Assembly: GCF_000208745.1 (NCBI RefSeq)
Contig: NC_030853.1
Location: 2,413,002 to 2,477,001, forward strand
Length of the DNA stretch: 64,000 nt
Source of the DNA: Theobroma cacao
Taxonomy: Eukaryota; Streptophyta; Magnoliopsida; Malvales; Malvaceae
Direction of reading: 5' to 3'
Both the position numbers and the translations under genes were made by a program. Each line of letters begins with the position of its first letter. Positions within the stretch are counted from its first letter, which is position 1. Below are positions 34,801 through 47,100 of the stretch, in pieces. Below the pieces are notes generated by a model. That model worked only from the letters and a program-made list of their open reading frames with translations. It had not been told where the DNA came from and made no database searches.

Positions 34801-36462
34801 AAACTATGAAAGCTAGTGTGTTATTTAAAAGAAAAACATCAAAAACCAAACCTTGATCTTTCAATGTATAAAAAAGATAATGAGAATGCCACTAAATAAG
34901 ACTTTAAACCCTGTTTACTTAAGTAGTTTCTACAACAATAATGTGACACTCTATGGCCCCAGCAAGTTGGTTGGTTTTACAAAAACAGAGATTTAACATT
35001 GAAGTGAGAAACAATGACCTTTCGATTTCTTGTTTGCCTTAATATGGAATCTAGTTGCCTTTCCAGCTGTACGAGCTGTGTCATATTGAGTTGTTCAATG
35101 TTTTGACCTTCAATGTGCCTACAAAAGGATTAATCCCGATCAACTGGCACCTTAAAATACATAAGCTCAGAAACAAGCATAACCAAATTGAGTGCAGTGT
35201 GATTACCTTTCAACCATTGCCTGTAGACTAGTACCTCTCCAAAGATCTATGAATTCATCATGTATCTGCTGTTGATTAACCAAAAGTCAAGACAAAGTCT
35301 TTTCTTTTACAGTTTAACAGCAAGAGGCAATATAAGGAGCTTTCTCTACAATTTCATGCTTCAAAAATTAGGGAGAAAATAAGTCTTTTAAAATGTCAGT
35401 ATAATGAACAGTATCAGTTCTTCCTCTTCCCTCCTAAAAATAAGAGGAATGACAAGCTCTGATCTTCAATGGAGGCATAATATTACTCAGAGGGTAATCT
35501 TTATTATATGTAGACCTACTATCAAGGTTAGCTTTTGATTTAACCTATTCCATGACTGAAAGTCAAAATACCTTAACTGATCCATTCAAAATGAATCTTA
35601 TAGTTTGGCAAAAGGATGTTAGAGGTGACTGCAACTCAGATCTGAATGATGAGAGTTGTGTAACAATCAGAATTGCCACTGCCATGATTACAACGTACCC
35701 AAGAGCTTCTGCTATGATTCCAGCTAAGGACAGTACACCAACTATGAGAACATTTGAGAGTTAGAAACCTACAGCTACAAGATAAAAATCATAGAAACAA
35801 TGTGTCACTCTCAACTTCTGGAAGATCATTGGCTATTATTATGATTATAATTATAATTAACATTAAAAGGAAAAAAAAAAGGTTATACTTATTTTATCAT
35901 GTAGGATACACATAAGTGGAGTCATTCCTGATCAGATATTTCTCCCAGAAACTGTTAACATCAAATTCCACAAGTGATCTTCAACAAGAACTGCAAAATT
36001 TAGCATACTATCTAATGGTTCACTGTTAGTTTATCTTTCACTTTGTACCTAGTATGCAATTCTTTCTTTCCCTCTCTCTACCTTTCTTCTTTTCATTCGT
36101 TGTGGTCCAGCTTCACCAGTTTTTCATAAAGATATTCTAACTCTCATCTTGATTAAGAAATCCAACCATTCAGGTTTCTCCCAATGGAATTTTAAAATAT
36201 CTCCTTCACCAGGGCTAAAGTTGTTTCGATTGGCCAAGCAAGGACCCTCAGAGAGAGAGAGAGAGGGAAGTATGTGTTTATCATTAATTCTGGAAGTTGT
36301 TATGTTTTTGGGTGGAATGCAGCTCAAATTTCCCACTTGAAGAGATGTGCAGCTTAGAAAAGTGCTGACAGAATTTGACAAACCTTTGCTTCATTAACAC
36401 GGTTGCAAACAGCAGCTTCTTCATCTACATGATTTAGATAGCGGTCAAGAATTGTTCTCAAA
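31863..36462 (-). CDS. MADS gene exons 2-7 (I, K and C regions)
   Basis: Exon 2 reads [17 protein letters not shown], exon 3 [19 protein letters not shown], exon 4 [11 protein letters not shown] and [19 protein letters not shown], exon 5 [14 protein letters not shown], exon 6 [14 protein letters not shown], exon 7 [19 protein letters not shown] and a tail ending LLHLF. The acceptor of exon 3 is AACAG|CAG; using it gives the standard 62 bp, and using the next AG would give 59. The heptad leucines of the K domain are visible in exons 4 and 5. Introns 2-6 are about 1115, 88, 299, 2562 and 91 bp. Confidence 0.85.
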
Positions 36463-39400
36463 CTGTAGCACAAGGAATCACGCATAAAAGAAGTTAGTAG
36501 AAAAAACATATAACAATTGGAAATTTAACCAACCAAGTTATTAATAGAACACTTACATATAACAAGTAGCAATTACTCCTGCTAAACAAAATATTTTTGT
36601 GCTCTTTGTTTTTTTTGTTAATCACTTCTGATTGCTTCGTATTTGCCATACAAGTAGTATCAAAGTCACACTAATGGCAGACATCACTTGATTTAGGGTT
36701 GCAAAATTTTAGATTGTGTGTTTTGATGGAATAATTAAATAATTATAGTATATAGCAACATATTGTGATTAATTTGTTTATAAGACAAGGATTCAGAGAT
36801 GCATAAGAAAAGCTCACAACATTTGTGTTTACGTTATTGTGTTACTGTATATATTTTTCTTCTAGTAGTATGCATAAGAAGAAACCCTCAAGAATGAATG
36901 TCTCTCGTCTATAGTTAAATATGATGTATTGAATGAGAACTCTCCAAAAGAATAGATGGATGATTCGAAAAGAATCTATATGTCAAAATCCCTCACAAGT
37001 AAATTATGTTTAAAAAACAAAATTATATAGGAAGAAGGTGAAAGAAGGAACAAGTTTAAGGGCACATTTAAGTGAGTTTAATAGATTGAATACTTAGTTC
37101 TGGAGTACATATAGGTGAGATAATTAACAAAGAAAATAAGCCAATAATTTTTTTTTATTAATTCTCTTGCTGAGACAGAATTACACCATTGATGATTGGT
37201 AAAGATGTGACTACTATAGTTACATAGCATGATAGATTGAAACAAGCTAAAAACAAGGATGATGAGAATGTTTTGTAATTAGCATTGAATCTTTTCATTT
37301 AATTCTTAAATTTTCATTTATCCAAAAAAAGTTCTCGAGTATTTTCAAATTTTCTTCATGTATATGTATTTTATTTTTTTAACAATTTATTTTCCTAAGT
37401 AATTTAATTGATTTCTCTATTATAAGTTTATCAAAATTCATTTTCATAAAATTCAATTTATTTTCATAAAATGATTTTCCTATATGATTATATCTTTTCT
37501 TTTGCATACTACTAGAAGAAAAATATATACAATAACACAATAATGTAAAATAAATTGTGAAAAATATGTATTTATTTTAAAATGGAAAAGGCAATTAAAT
37601 ACTTGGATTAGTTTATTTTAACAAAAAAAATAAATTGAATCCCTAAAATCTTAGCTCCGTCGCCATTACTTGGACAATTAAAATTAGACAAATTAACAAT
37701 AAATATTCACATATCTCACGTATCTATGTTTACTAATTTATTTTAGAAAGTTAAAAGATTAATTTATTACTAAACTTCTTTCTTTATCCCTCACTCCCTT
37801 ATTCCTTTCTCAACTAATATAAACATGAACATATGTAACATTCCACTTTTTTGCATAAAAATTCAAAAGTTAAAATCTATTTCCAAAGGGAAACTACCCC
37901 TCCATGTTTCCTCATCTTTCTCTATTAGATAAACCTTCTTATACTATTCTTTCTCTTTATCAATTTTGGGGTTTGATCACTAGAAATTGCTATAGAAAAA
38001 TCTGATTATAAACTTTTCTTTTCTTAAAATAGTTGAAAATTGTAATGATGCCTAGTGATTTGTTTTTTCATGTGAGCAAAGTGGATTGTATGATTTAATT
38101 TTATTTCTTCTATTTGTGAGTTTTATATGTTTGGTAAAATATGAGGTTAGAAGAAGGAAATAAAAGAACAGGATACCAATCCCATTGAGCATATTAGGGA
38201 ACAAGAATGAGATAAGAGATCAGGAAGGTTGGTTAAAGAATGTAAATGGAGAGGATGGGTTAACGGATGTGTGCCCACTGCTAAGATTTTAGCTCTTGTT
38301 AATGGTGCCCCCACCCAACAGTTCGGTATTAAAAGAGGTCTTTGTCAAGGCTGCCTTTTGTCACCATTTCTTTTCAACATCATTGCTGAAGAAATGAGTG
38401 TTCTGTTATATAAAGCAAATGAGGATGGCATTTGTAGTGGAATTCAAGTAGGGAAGGGTGATATGAAAATTTCTCATCTGTAATATGCAAATGATACAAT
38501 TCTATTTTGTAAGGCTAATGGAGATGAACTCAAGAGAATGAGGAGGTTCCTCTGGATTTATCAGGCAGTGTCGAGGTTGAATGTAAACTTCCATAAAAAT
38601 GAGCTTTTTGGGGTGGAAATGGAAAAGGATAGGGTGAAAGAATGGTCAAGGGAAATTAAGTGTAAGGCAGGTTCCCTTTTGACCACTTATTTAGGGATGC
38701 CATTAGGAGCGAAGAAAAACTCTCTAAAAAGCTGGAAACCAGTCCTGGATCGCATTGAAGCAAAGCTAGTTGGATGGAAATCAAGGATATTATCTATGAG
38801 TGGGAAGGTTACTTTATTGAGGTCAGTCCTTTCAAGCCTTTTGATGTTTTACATGTCCTTATTTCAATTACTAGTGGGAATTAGGAAAGAGATAGAGAAG
38901 ATACAAAGGAGATTTTGATGCGCAAAGGCTAGTTCACAAAGAAAAATGTATTTGGTCGATTGGAATCATGTGTGTACTTACAAGGAGAATAACGATATTG
39001 GTCTGGTGGATCTTGAAATCAAAAGTCGTGGACTCTTAAATAAGGGGATATGGAGATTCGGTAACTAAAAATAGAGTCTTTGAATGAAAGTTATGGTGGA
39101 AAAGACTGGATGTGACTCTAATTCCCTCTAGCCATCTGTTGAAGGAGTTCAAAAGCCTCATACTTATGGAAAAATATTTTAAGTCACTTTTCCCTCACTA
39201 ACCAATTTTTTATGTAGGTACATTCAGATCTTCAAGTAGTTCTAGGTAATGGGAAACATATTGAGTTTTGAGAGATTCAGTTGATTGAGGAACTGACTCT
39301 TAGAGAAAAATTTCCTAGAGTTTTTGCATTGCCCATGAAAAAGAAATGGAATCCCCCTTCTTTTCCCTCCCTCTTTAATCCTTTATTCAAAGAACTCTAT

Positions 39401-42400
39401 TTCCTGAATCTCAAGATAAAAATACTATATATTAATGAAATTCCAAACCAAACAAGGAAAAGGGAAAGGATTTTACTTTCTTTCCTTTCCCTTACTCCCC
39501 TCAACCCAAACATAGAGGCAGAGTACATATCGTAACTAGCTAGTAAATATATGTCTTGTCTTTACTTTATTGTTATCCTTGAACATGATGTTATACATGG
39601 CATAATTAGGAGTGATTATAAAATGGTAAAAGTTGTTAAATAAGTTCAGAATTTATAACAAAACATAATTTTCTTTTATCACATAAATCATACATTTCAT
39701 TTTTAAAATTTAAACTTATAATTTTTTTTGTTTAGATTTTCAATTTCTAACTAGCTCGAGCATGCATTCAAAACGTTGGAGATAACTTTATAAATATTCC
39801 TAAGGGTGAGCAATTAGGTAGTTCGGTCGATTCAGTCTGTCATATTTAAGGACCAAATATTTTTCAAAAATCGACCAATCATAAAGGAAGATCGAACTGA
39901 TAAAGCATCGAATTGGTTCAGTCAATTCGATTTTGGATCAAAAGGACCAAAATTTTATCCTTTTTTTTTTGTAAATTACAAATATTAAAATTTATAGACT
40001 TCATCTATAATTATAAAATATGAAATAAATATCAGTATTGAAAATGTATATTTATATAAATTTAAAAATAATATATAAAATATTATATAGTTTATATATA
40101 TATAATATTAGTTTGGTCTTTTGGTCGGTTTGATCTAAAAATTTCAAAACCAAGAACCGACCAAATAAATTGGACCAATGGACCCAGTAGACCAATTAGT
40201 GATGTGTGCATAATTTGCATATATTTTATGGGGCTTAATTACTTAAATTTTTAGTTATTTAGTTGTTTTGGATTTATTTTAATACCTTTTACCTTAAATT
40301 TGAGTTTATCTAGCTTTTGTTTTGATTTGAACTTGACAGGTAAGCAAATAAAAGAAATTGGAGCCATTCAGTCTTATTGCAAAAAAAGTCATGCGTCTAG
40401 ACCTATTTCGTTAATTCATGAATAATTTTCATTTTGGAGGTCCAAATGCCGTCATTCTAGCGGCATTGGAAAGCTAAGAAACAGGGCTACAATTCTTATG
40501 TTTATCATTTTGCCCAATTCAAACGGGATAAAGAAGAAAAATCCATCACAAGTTGCTGGATAGTGTGAACCGAATTTGAGGAATAGTGGACTTCTAATCG
40601 GATGAGTTTCCAAATTTAATTCTAATTGATGAGGAGATTGACAACATAATCTGGTGGAATTCAAGTTGAGCTAGAGGTTAATTTGACGGAGTTATCACAA
40701 TTTAGAAGTTAAATTAATTTAAAACTCTTAGTTAGGATAGAGCTCATGTGGCAATAAACAACTTAGGCTATTTATTTAAGCAGCTACTAGGAGAGCTGAA
40801 AAAGGAAGAAAATTCTAAGGAAAGAAAAGAGATTCGAGAGAGAAGAATTTGGAAAGGAGAGTGAAGATTTCAAATCAAGGATTCAAGATTTGAAGTATTC
40901 ATTCAAGCTTTAACAAGTTTTCTTGAAACTTCCTCTATTTCTTTTTATTTTTTAGATTGTTATGTGTCAAGATGATGACTTTTAGATTTATTTTGATAAA
41001 GATTGTGTTTGATTCTTGTTCTATGAGTAGCTAAATTTCTCATTCTAGGGTTTAGATGTACTCTTTTGTTTTTCTGTGATTACTTTTAAATGATTGATTT
41101 GAACTTATTCTTCTTAAGATTTATCTATTGTCTTAAGGCTTAATTCTTGTGAATAACTTATCATTATTTGCATGTTGAAGGTGTTAGGTGATGAAACCTA
41201 TTTGGTCCTCATTTGGGAAAAGTGTCATTTTATGGTGCATGAGGGTATTGTTTTAGGTCTCAAAATCTCATCAAAAGGAATAGAGGTGGATTGTGCTAAG
41301 GTTGAAGTAATTGCGAAGTTACCTCCACCTACATCAATTAAGGAGTAAGGAGTTTCTTTGGTTATGCCAAATTTGATCTTGAAATTCGAGATAAGAAAGG
41401 CACAGAGAACGTTCTAGCAGATCACTTGTCAAGGTTAGAACAAGGAGGAATTAGAGATGAACGAGAGTTTTCTAGATGAGCAGTTGTTGGCGTTATGTCA
41501 ATTACGAGGTGAGTGGTATTATTCCTCAAGATTTTAATTACCATCAAAGGAAGAAATTTCTTTGTGATGTGAAGCATTACTTTTGGGAAGAACCATTACT
41601 TTATAAGCATTGTTCAGATGGAATGATATAGAGATATGTGCCATAAGAAGAGATGAAGGATATTTTAGATCATTGCCAGTCTCTAGAGTATGGTGGCCAT
41701 TTTAATGCATCAAAGCCAGTTGCTAAGGTTTTGCAATCCAGATTTTATTGGCCAACTATGTTTCAAGATGCTAAGCAATATGTAGATATGTGTGATAGGT
41801 GTCAAAAAGTTGGTAATATTTCAAGGAAACATGAGATGCACTTAAATAGCATTCTTGAGGTTGAGTTGTTTGATATATGGGGAATCAATTTTGTAGTCCT
41901 TTTCACTCTTCATTTAATAATCAATATATTTTAATAGTGGTTGATTATGTATCTAAATGGGTAGAAGCTATTGTAACTCTTACTAATGATTTTAGAGTGG
42001 TCATGAAATTTGTTAAAATATAGCTTTTCTAGGTTTGGAATTTCAAGGGTGATAATTAGTGATAAAGGTTCTCACTTTTGTAACCACCAATTTGAAGCTT
42101 TGTTGAAGAAATATGGAGTAACTTACAAGGTTACAACCTCGTATCATCCTCAAACTAACAGGCAAGAAAAATTTTCAAATCAGGAGTTGAAGCACATCTT
42201 TGAGAAGAAGGTTATCATCTCAAGAAAAGATTGGGCACATAACTTGGATGATACATTTTGGGCATATAAGATAACTTTAAACTCTCATAGGTTGTCTCCA
42301 TATAGACTTATCTTTGGGAAATCTTGTCATTTGCTGGTTGAATTTGAGCATAAGGCTTATTGGGCTACCAAAGTATTAAATTTTGATTTGAAAGGGGTAA

Positions 42401-45400
42401 GAAAAGGTTGCCGCAATTAGGTGAATTAGAAGGGTTACGTTTGAGAGCTTATGAGAATGCTATGATTTACAAGGAAATACCTAAGCAATTGCATGATAAG
42501 CATATTCATAAGAGAGATTTTGAGGTTGGACAACAAGTGTTACTTTTTAATTCATGCCTCAAGCTTTTTTCGGACAAACTCAAATCAAGATAGTCGAGTC
42601 CTTTCAAGGTGTTTAAGATCTATCCTTATGGTGCAATAAAGATTTATACTGAGGCTACTGAAGCATTCAAGGTTAATGGACAACTCTTCAAGCCTTATTT
42701 CGTGGGTGAAGCTATGCAAATAGTGGTGACTTATCTTCTTTCAAATCCTTAACAATGAAGACCTAGCCATAGTCAAGCTATTGACTATAAAAAAGGGCTT
42801 TTTGAGAGGCAATCCAAGCTATATCCTTTATAGATTTTATTGTAGTTTTGTTTTATTTAGTTTTTGTTTTTCTATTTTAGTAGGTAGTTATGACCTTTCT
42901 CCCTAGCTTGTTTTGTTGATTGTACAAGTTTGAAAAACATGAATTGGTGCCTTTGCCATTTAAGCAAGAATTGGACATTCATGTATAAAGTGGCTATGCA
43001 TACTAGAGGAGTATTCTTTATCTTTTTCTTACTTTATTTTTCACATTGAGGACAACGTGCAATTTAAGTTTAGGGGGAATGGGTTATTTTATAGTTTGTG
43101 TATGCATAAGTGTTGATTTATGTTTTAAAAAAATCATGATTTTGGTAATAATTCAAAGTATGTTACGATGCATAGTAAATTTAGGTGTACTTATTGTTCT
43201 TACATGATGTTTAACTTGGAATATTAGCTATATCTTATAAGGAATGATTAAGAATACTTTGATTTTTGTGATCATTGAAGTGCATGTTTTCTAAAGAAGT
43301 TGTGTGAATTTTGTGATTATGCATAATTGAAAAGTGTGATGCTAATATTGAAATTATCTCTTGAAGCTAGTTCTAAACAAAAGTTTAAGTACATAGGGTA
43401 ATTATAAGTGATCATGTAAATTTTCATACATATGGTTATAATCTACTCCAATGTTTTGAGCTACTTAGTAACTAGGCTTATTCATGAGCCCAATGTTTAC
43501 TTTTACATCAAATGGTGGCTTGAAATATGAGTATGCAAAAGCACTTTAAGTTTATGATTTGTTGAGTAACCGAGTGCTTTCATCACCAATGTTAATATTC
43601 GTGTAAAAAAGCAAGTGATAGCTTAAGGAAGAGATATAATTATATGATTCTGAAATGAAAAGAAAGAAAACTCTAATTTGCTACTTTTGTTTGTAGTAGT
43701 CAGAAGGGGTAATTGCAAGTTTAGTTGATGCATGATTCAATTGTGTTAGTTACATGGTCTACATGAATGTATTTAGAAGCATGTATGAACATGAAAGTAA
43801 TCATTATAAGTATGGTTAGTTTTTCTTTATTTGATTTTGCTATATTTGAAGTTAAAGGATTAATGTTTGAACAATGTTGAAGCTTAAGTTATCTAAGCAT
43901 TGTAATGGTATTTTGAAGAATAATTACGATGCTGGTTCTTTGTGTTATTTGATTCTTTCTTTTGCTTAAGGACAAGCAAATATTCAAGTTTGGGGTATTT
44001 GATATGTGCATAATTTGCATATATTTTATGAGGCTTAATTACATAACTTTTTAGTTATATTAGTTGTTTTGGAGTTATTTTAATATCTTTTAGCTTAAAT
44101 TTGAGTTTATCTAGCTTTTGTTTTGATTTGAGCTTGATTGGTAAGTAAATAAAGGAAATTTGAGCCATTTGGCCTTTGTTGCAGAAAAAGTCATGCATCA
44201 AGACCTGTTTTGGTAATTCACGCCTAACTTTCATTCTGGAGATCCAAATGATGTGATTCTGGAGGCATTAGAAAGCTAAGAAATAGGGGTACAATTTTTA
44301 TATTTATCATTTTGCCCAGTTCAAATGGGATAAAAGAGAAAATTTTGTCACAATTTGCTGGACAGTGTGAACCAAATTGGAGGAACAGTGGACTTCTAAT
44401 CGGATGAGTTTCCAGATTTAATTCAAACTGATGAGGAGATTGGCAACGTGATCTAGTGGAATTGAAGTTAAGCGGGAGGTTTATTTGAAAAAGTTATCAC
44501 AAGTTAGAAGCTAAATTAATTTAAAACTCTTAGTTGGGATAGAGTTCATGTGGCAATAAACAACTTAGGCTGTTTATTTAAGCAGCTGTTAGGAGAGCTT
44601 ACAAAGGAAGAAAACTCTAAGGAAAGAAAAGAGATTTGAGTGAGAAGAATTAGAAAAGGAAAGTGAAGATTTCAAATTAAGAATTCAAGATTCGAAGCAT
44701 TCATTCAAGCTTCAACAAGTTTTCTTAAAACTTCTTCTATTTCTTTTTATTTTTTAGATTGTTATTTGTCAAGATGATGACTTTTGGATTTATTTTGATA
44801 AAGATTGTGTTTGATTCTTGTTCTATAAGTAGCTAAATTTTTTATTCTAGAGTTTAGATGTAGTCTTTTGTTTTTCTTGTGATTACCTTTAGATGATTGA
44901 TTTGAATTTATTCTTCTTAAGATTTATCTATTGTCTTAAGGCTTAATTTTTGTGAACAACTAATCATTATTTGCATGTTGAAGGTGTTATGTGATGGATC
45001 AAAAGATGAAACATATCATTAGTTCGTTAGGACATTAGACTTAGGAAAGTGTTCTTTAGACATAAAAACAATCCTTTGTGACATCATATGATTCATGCAT
45101 GCCTAAACCACTACATAATCGAATGCATAGATTACCATAGAACTTAATAGGTTCATATTAATGCTTGTGATCACAAAAATTGAAATAAAATTAATATAAA
45201 TACATATATTGTATCTCGAAAGAGAACATCATACACCTTAGGTGATCTAGTCACGATAAGTTAAATCAATCAATCATAAGTTAATCATAGGGATTCAATT
45301 GATGAAATCTAAATTCTAGAATTGTAATTATTATTGGTTAAGATTTAAGTGATTGATAGTCTTTAATTTAGATTTTGATTAGTTGAGTCTATTTAAATTA

Positions 45401-46460
45401 AGTTCAACTTTGTACATAATATAAAATACCCTAATTTTGATACTTGATACAACCTCTTCATGGGAACAATACTCTACTCACTCTATATTATTTGTTCACG
45501 ATCTGTGCATTTGCGGGACTAGCATAACAATTGGATTGAATTGTTTTACTCAAATCGTATTTAGTTTGGTTGGATTGTTGATCCGATCCAATTTTATTCA
45601 CTTCTAAATATTACTTAATTATTGTTTTCACACAAAAAAATGTAAAAATAAATAAATAAATAAAATACATAAAAAGTTTCTACATATCTACTTCTATGTG
45701 AATTAATCATGTTTCCCATCTCCACATTCCATTTAACCCCATTTTATATTAAAATTTTCATTAGTTTCCTTTCCATTCTACTAATAAATACAAGGAGAAA
45801 GCAAAGTAAACTTTTTTTATTTCCTATTAAGATTACTATAAATTGAGGTAATCGCTGAATTTTATAATAAACCAAAAGGCTGAATTTTCACGGTAGGCAG
45901 ATGATGTATGATAGTACTAGTTGCTATCTACACCATTGGAAGTGCCTCCCATAAACATATGAATACGTGTCCTTTACTGAAAGCTACGTACTTTTAATTT
46001 TTTAAAAAAATAACAAAGTACAGATTTTATGCAATTTAATCCTTTCAAAAAATTCCAAGAAAATGATTAACCATAAGTTATGAGATCTTTATGAAAAGCT
46101 GAACTTCCATGCACACAGTCTAATAGCATCACTCTTCGTACAAAGTACAAAGCAAGTATATATATATATTTTAACAGAGATCGTACAACAAATGTAAGAT
46201 TCACAAGGAAGAAGAAGAAGAAGAAGAAGACGCTGATGAAGAACCATAAAAAGAAATAGATTTTGAGTGGTTTACCTTTCTCCACTAGAGAACTGGTAAA
46301 GCTTTCCCCTTGGTGAAAAGATGACCAGACCGAGCTCAACATCGCAAAGAACGGAAAGCTCTCGAGCTTTCTTGATCAACCCAGTTTTCCTCTTTGAAAA
46401 TGTCACCTGTCTGCTACTTTTGTCTTCAATCCGCTTCAGCTGAACCTTCCCTCTCCCCAT
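31863..46460 (-). CDS. MIKC MADS-box transcription factor, FLC/MAF-like
   Basis: Seven coding exons on the minus strand: 46276-46460 (185 bp), 36384-36462 (79), 35207-35268 (62), 35019-35118 (100), 34678-34719 (42), 32074-32115 (42) and 31863-31982 (120 with stop). All junctions are GT-AG, the frame stays open and gives 209 residues. Exon 1 is the MADS DNA-binding domain ([20 protein letters not shown]). The K domain includes [19 protein letters not shown]. The short C-terminus ends GLLHLF. Exon sizes match the classic MIKC pattern. The [11 protein letters not shown] stretch, SFSSG-like exon-1 end, ILDRY after it and total length fit the FLOWERING LOCUS C type (196 residues in Arabidopsis). 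It would bind CArG boxes in the nucleus as a dimer; a role in repressing flowering or in dormancy is inferred from the clade. Other type II clades are not excluded. Confidence 0.85.
33359..34075. repeat. 156-bp tandem repeat plus diverged copy in MADS intron 6-side
   Basis: Two adjacent units, 33359-33514 and 33515-33670, start ACAATAAATTGA and share CTCTCTAATATATAGTC-like ends. A diverged partial copy of the end is at 33991-34075. The text between (GTTTCGACCCATTGG, CACAAAAAGTGCCTCATAGG) resembles a dispersed non-coding repeat seen in other plant genomes. All lies in the intron between coding exons 5 and 6. Confidence 0.75.
36815..37562. mobile_element. Inverted-repeat element (MITE-like) next to MADS exon 2
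   Basis: Arms of about 60 bp at 36815-36885 and 37496-37562 are reverse complements with few differences (core TATTTTTCTTCTAGTAGTATG on the left). The enclosed 600 bp is AT-rich with no coding sequence. It lies in intron 1, 350 bp upstream of exon 2 in transcription order. Target duplication was not resolved. Confidence 0.6.
38226..39340 (+). mobile_element. LINE (L1-type) ORF2 fragment, in MADS intron 1
   Basis: Plus-strand frames carry the C-terminal half of a plant non-LTR reverse transcriptase. 38229-38483 has [28 protein letters not shown] and ends before KISHL*YANDT, where the catalytic box would be; the stop sits at a Gln-like codon and YADD is now YAND. 38538-38918 continues with [32 protein letters not shown] tail to about 39340 has [11 protein letters not shown] and [12 protein letters not shown], matching the zinc-finger/RNase-like C-terminal part. 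The 5' part and the endonuclease are missing. Confidence 0.88.
39795..40199. repeat. Short dispersed repeat around Athila insertion site
   Basis: Begins GTGAGCAATTAGGTAGTTCGG and ends with GAACCGACCAAATAAATTGG, so the ends are partly self-complementary (TTCGGTCGATT against AACCGACC). No coding sequence. The Athila-like remnant inserted at its right end. Confidence 0.4.
41205..42750 (+). pseudogene. Athila-like pol remnant (RT end, RNase H end, integrase)
   Basis: 41205-41345 reads [20 protein letters not shown] and [10 protein letters not shown], the thumb side of reverse transcriptase. After the deletion comes [16 protein letters not shown] (RNase H end). Integrase follows: H2C2 finger ([11 protein letters not shown] ... 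[11 protein letters not shown]) at 41653-41830, WGINFVVLF with the first acidic residue lost to Asn, [12 protein letters not shown] with the second Asp, and the C-terminal [13 protein letters not shown]. Stops and frameshifts near 41934, 42020 and 42420. Confidence 0.88.
44000..45529 (+). repeat. 3' LTR of deleted Athila-like element
   Basis: 1530 bp; its first 990 bp or so match 40200-41195. It is preceded by AAGTTTGGGGTATT, the polypurine side, and ends GCGGGACTAGCATAACA. Confidence 0.85.
46276..46460 (-). CDS. MADS gene exon 1 (MADS domain)
   Basis: 185 bp coding for residues 1-61 plus two bases. It contains the intact DNA-binding region: [39 protein letters not shown] and QFSSG. The donor is GAAAG|GTAAAC; reading through gives a stop three codons on, so splicing is needed. 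A (GAA)n repeat lies just inside intron 1 at 46208-46230. Confidence 0.95.
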
Positions 46461-47100
46461 TCTCAGAAAAAAGAACCCTAACCCTAATCAATGAAAAAGA
46501 AAAAGACATAAAAAAGGAAAAAAATGTTAGAAAAAAACAAGGAAAAAAAATGATTATGTGTTGTGAAGAGGAGATGCAGAGATTCGTCCCTGAGAGGCCC
46601 CGTTTTTGGATTCCACCAGTTAGAATATACAGCGACGTATGTGGACGTTGACACGTGGGACTCGAGGAAATTTTTTCCTTTTTGTAATGAACCAGGGTGT
46701 GGTGTGTTGGGGGCAAGGATAACTGTGGTTGTCGTACCGAAGAAAAACGATCATGGTGATTGACGATGATGAATCCTTCGATTTGAATCTTAGCTACTGG
46801 GGTCAGGATTTCATGGTGGGGACGAGTTTAGGAGATCGTGTCCGGCTCTATTAGTGAAAAAGAAGCTTTGGTGAGTGAAAACGTGTGGCGAATGGGAGAC
46901 GACAAAGGTTTTTACGCTGCAAAAATCGATGGTCTGATTTTTGTCGTACGATGCGAAAGAGATGGGAATCCGGAAGTGGGAATTGAATTGGTTGTTTGAT
47001 ATTGGTGTGGATGAAATTTAAACTAAAATACTCTTTTTTTTTAATTTTTAGTAATATTTCATGCGGATATCTTAATTTTTGAAATAGATCGTACATCTTA
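46461..47100 (-). promoter_or_regulatory. Upstream region of MADS gene
   Basis: The 5' UTR and promoter should lie here (transcription runs leftward). An A/G-rich stretch at 46480-46555 directly precedes the ATG. Open frames here on either strand are not family-like. No CArG box or other element was assigned with confidence. Confidence 0.5.

Larger units (their letters stand above)
40200..45529 (+). mobile_element. Deleted Athila-like Ty3/gypsy element in MADS intron 1
   Basis: Direct repeats start TGATGTGTGCATAATTTGC (40200) and TGATATGTGCATAATTTGC (44000). The right LTR runs to TAACA at 45529 (1530 bp). The left LTR is cut at about 41195 and joins directly to reverse-transcriptase sequence, so the rest of the LTR, primer site, gag, protease and most of pol are gone. 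A second deletion near 41345 joins reverse transcriptase to the RNase H end. Flanks ATTAG (40195-40199) and ATTGG (45530-45534) look like a target duplication with one change. It reads plus, opposite to the MADS gene. Confidence 0.88.

Noticed and set aside
35552..35764. Open frame on plus strand and a hydrophobic minus-strand reading between MADS exons 2 and 3
   Set aside because: It is within a MADS intron, has no start codon on the minus strand before a stop, and matches no family I recognise. The MADS exons splice cleanly around it.
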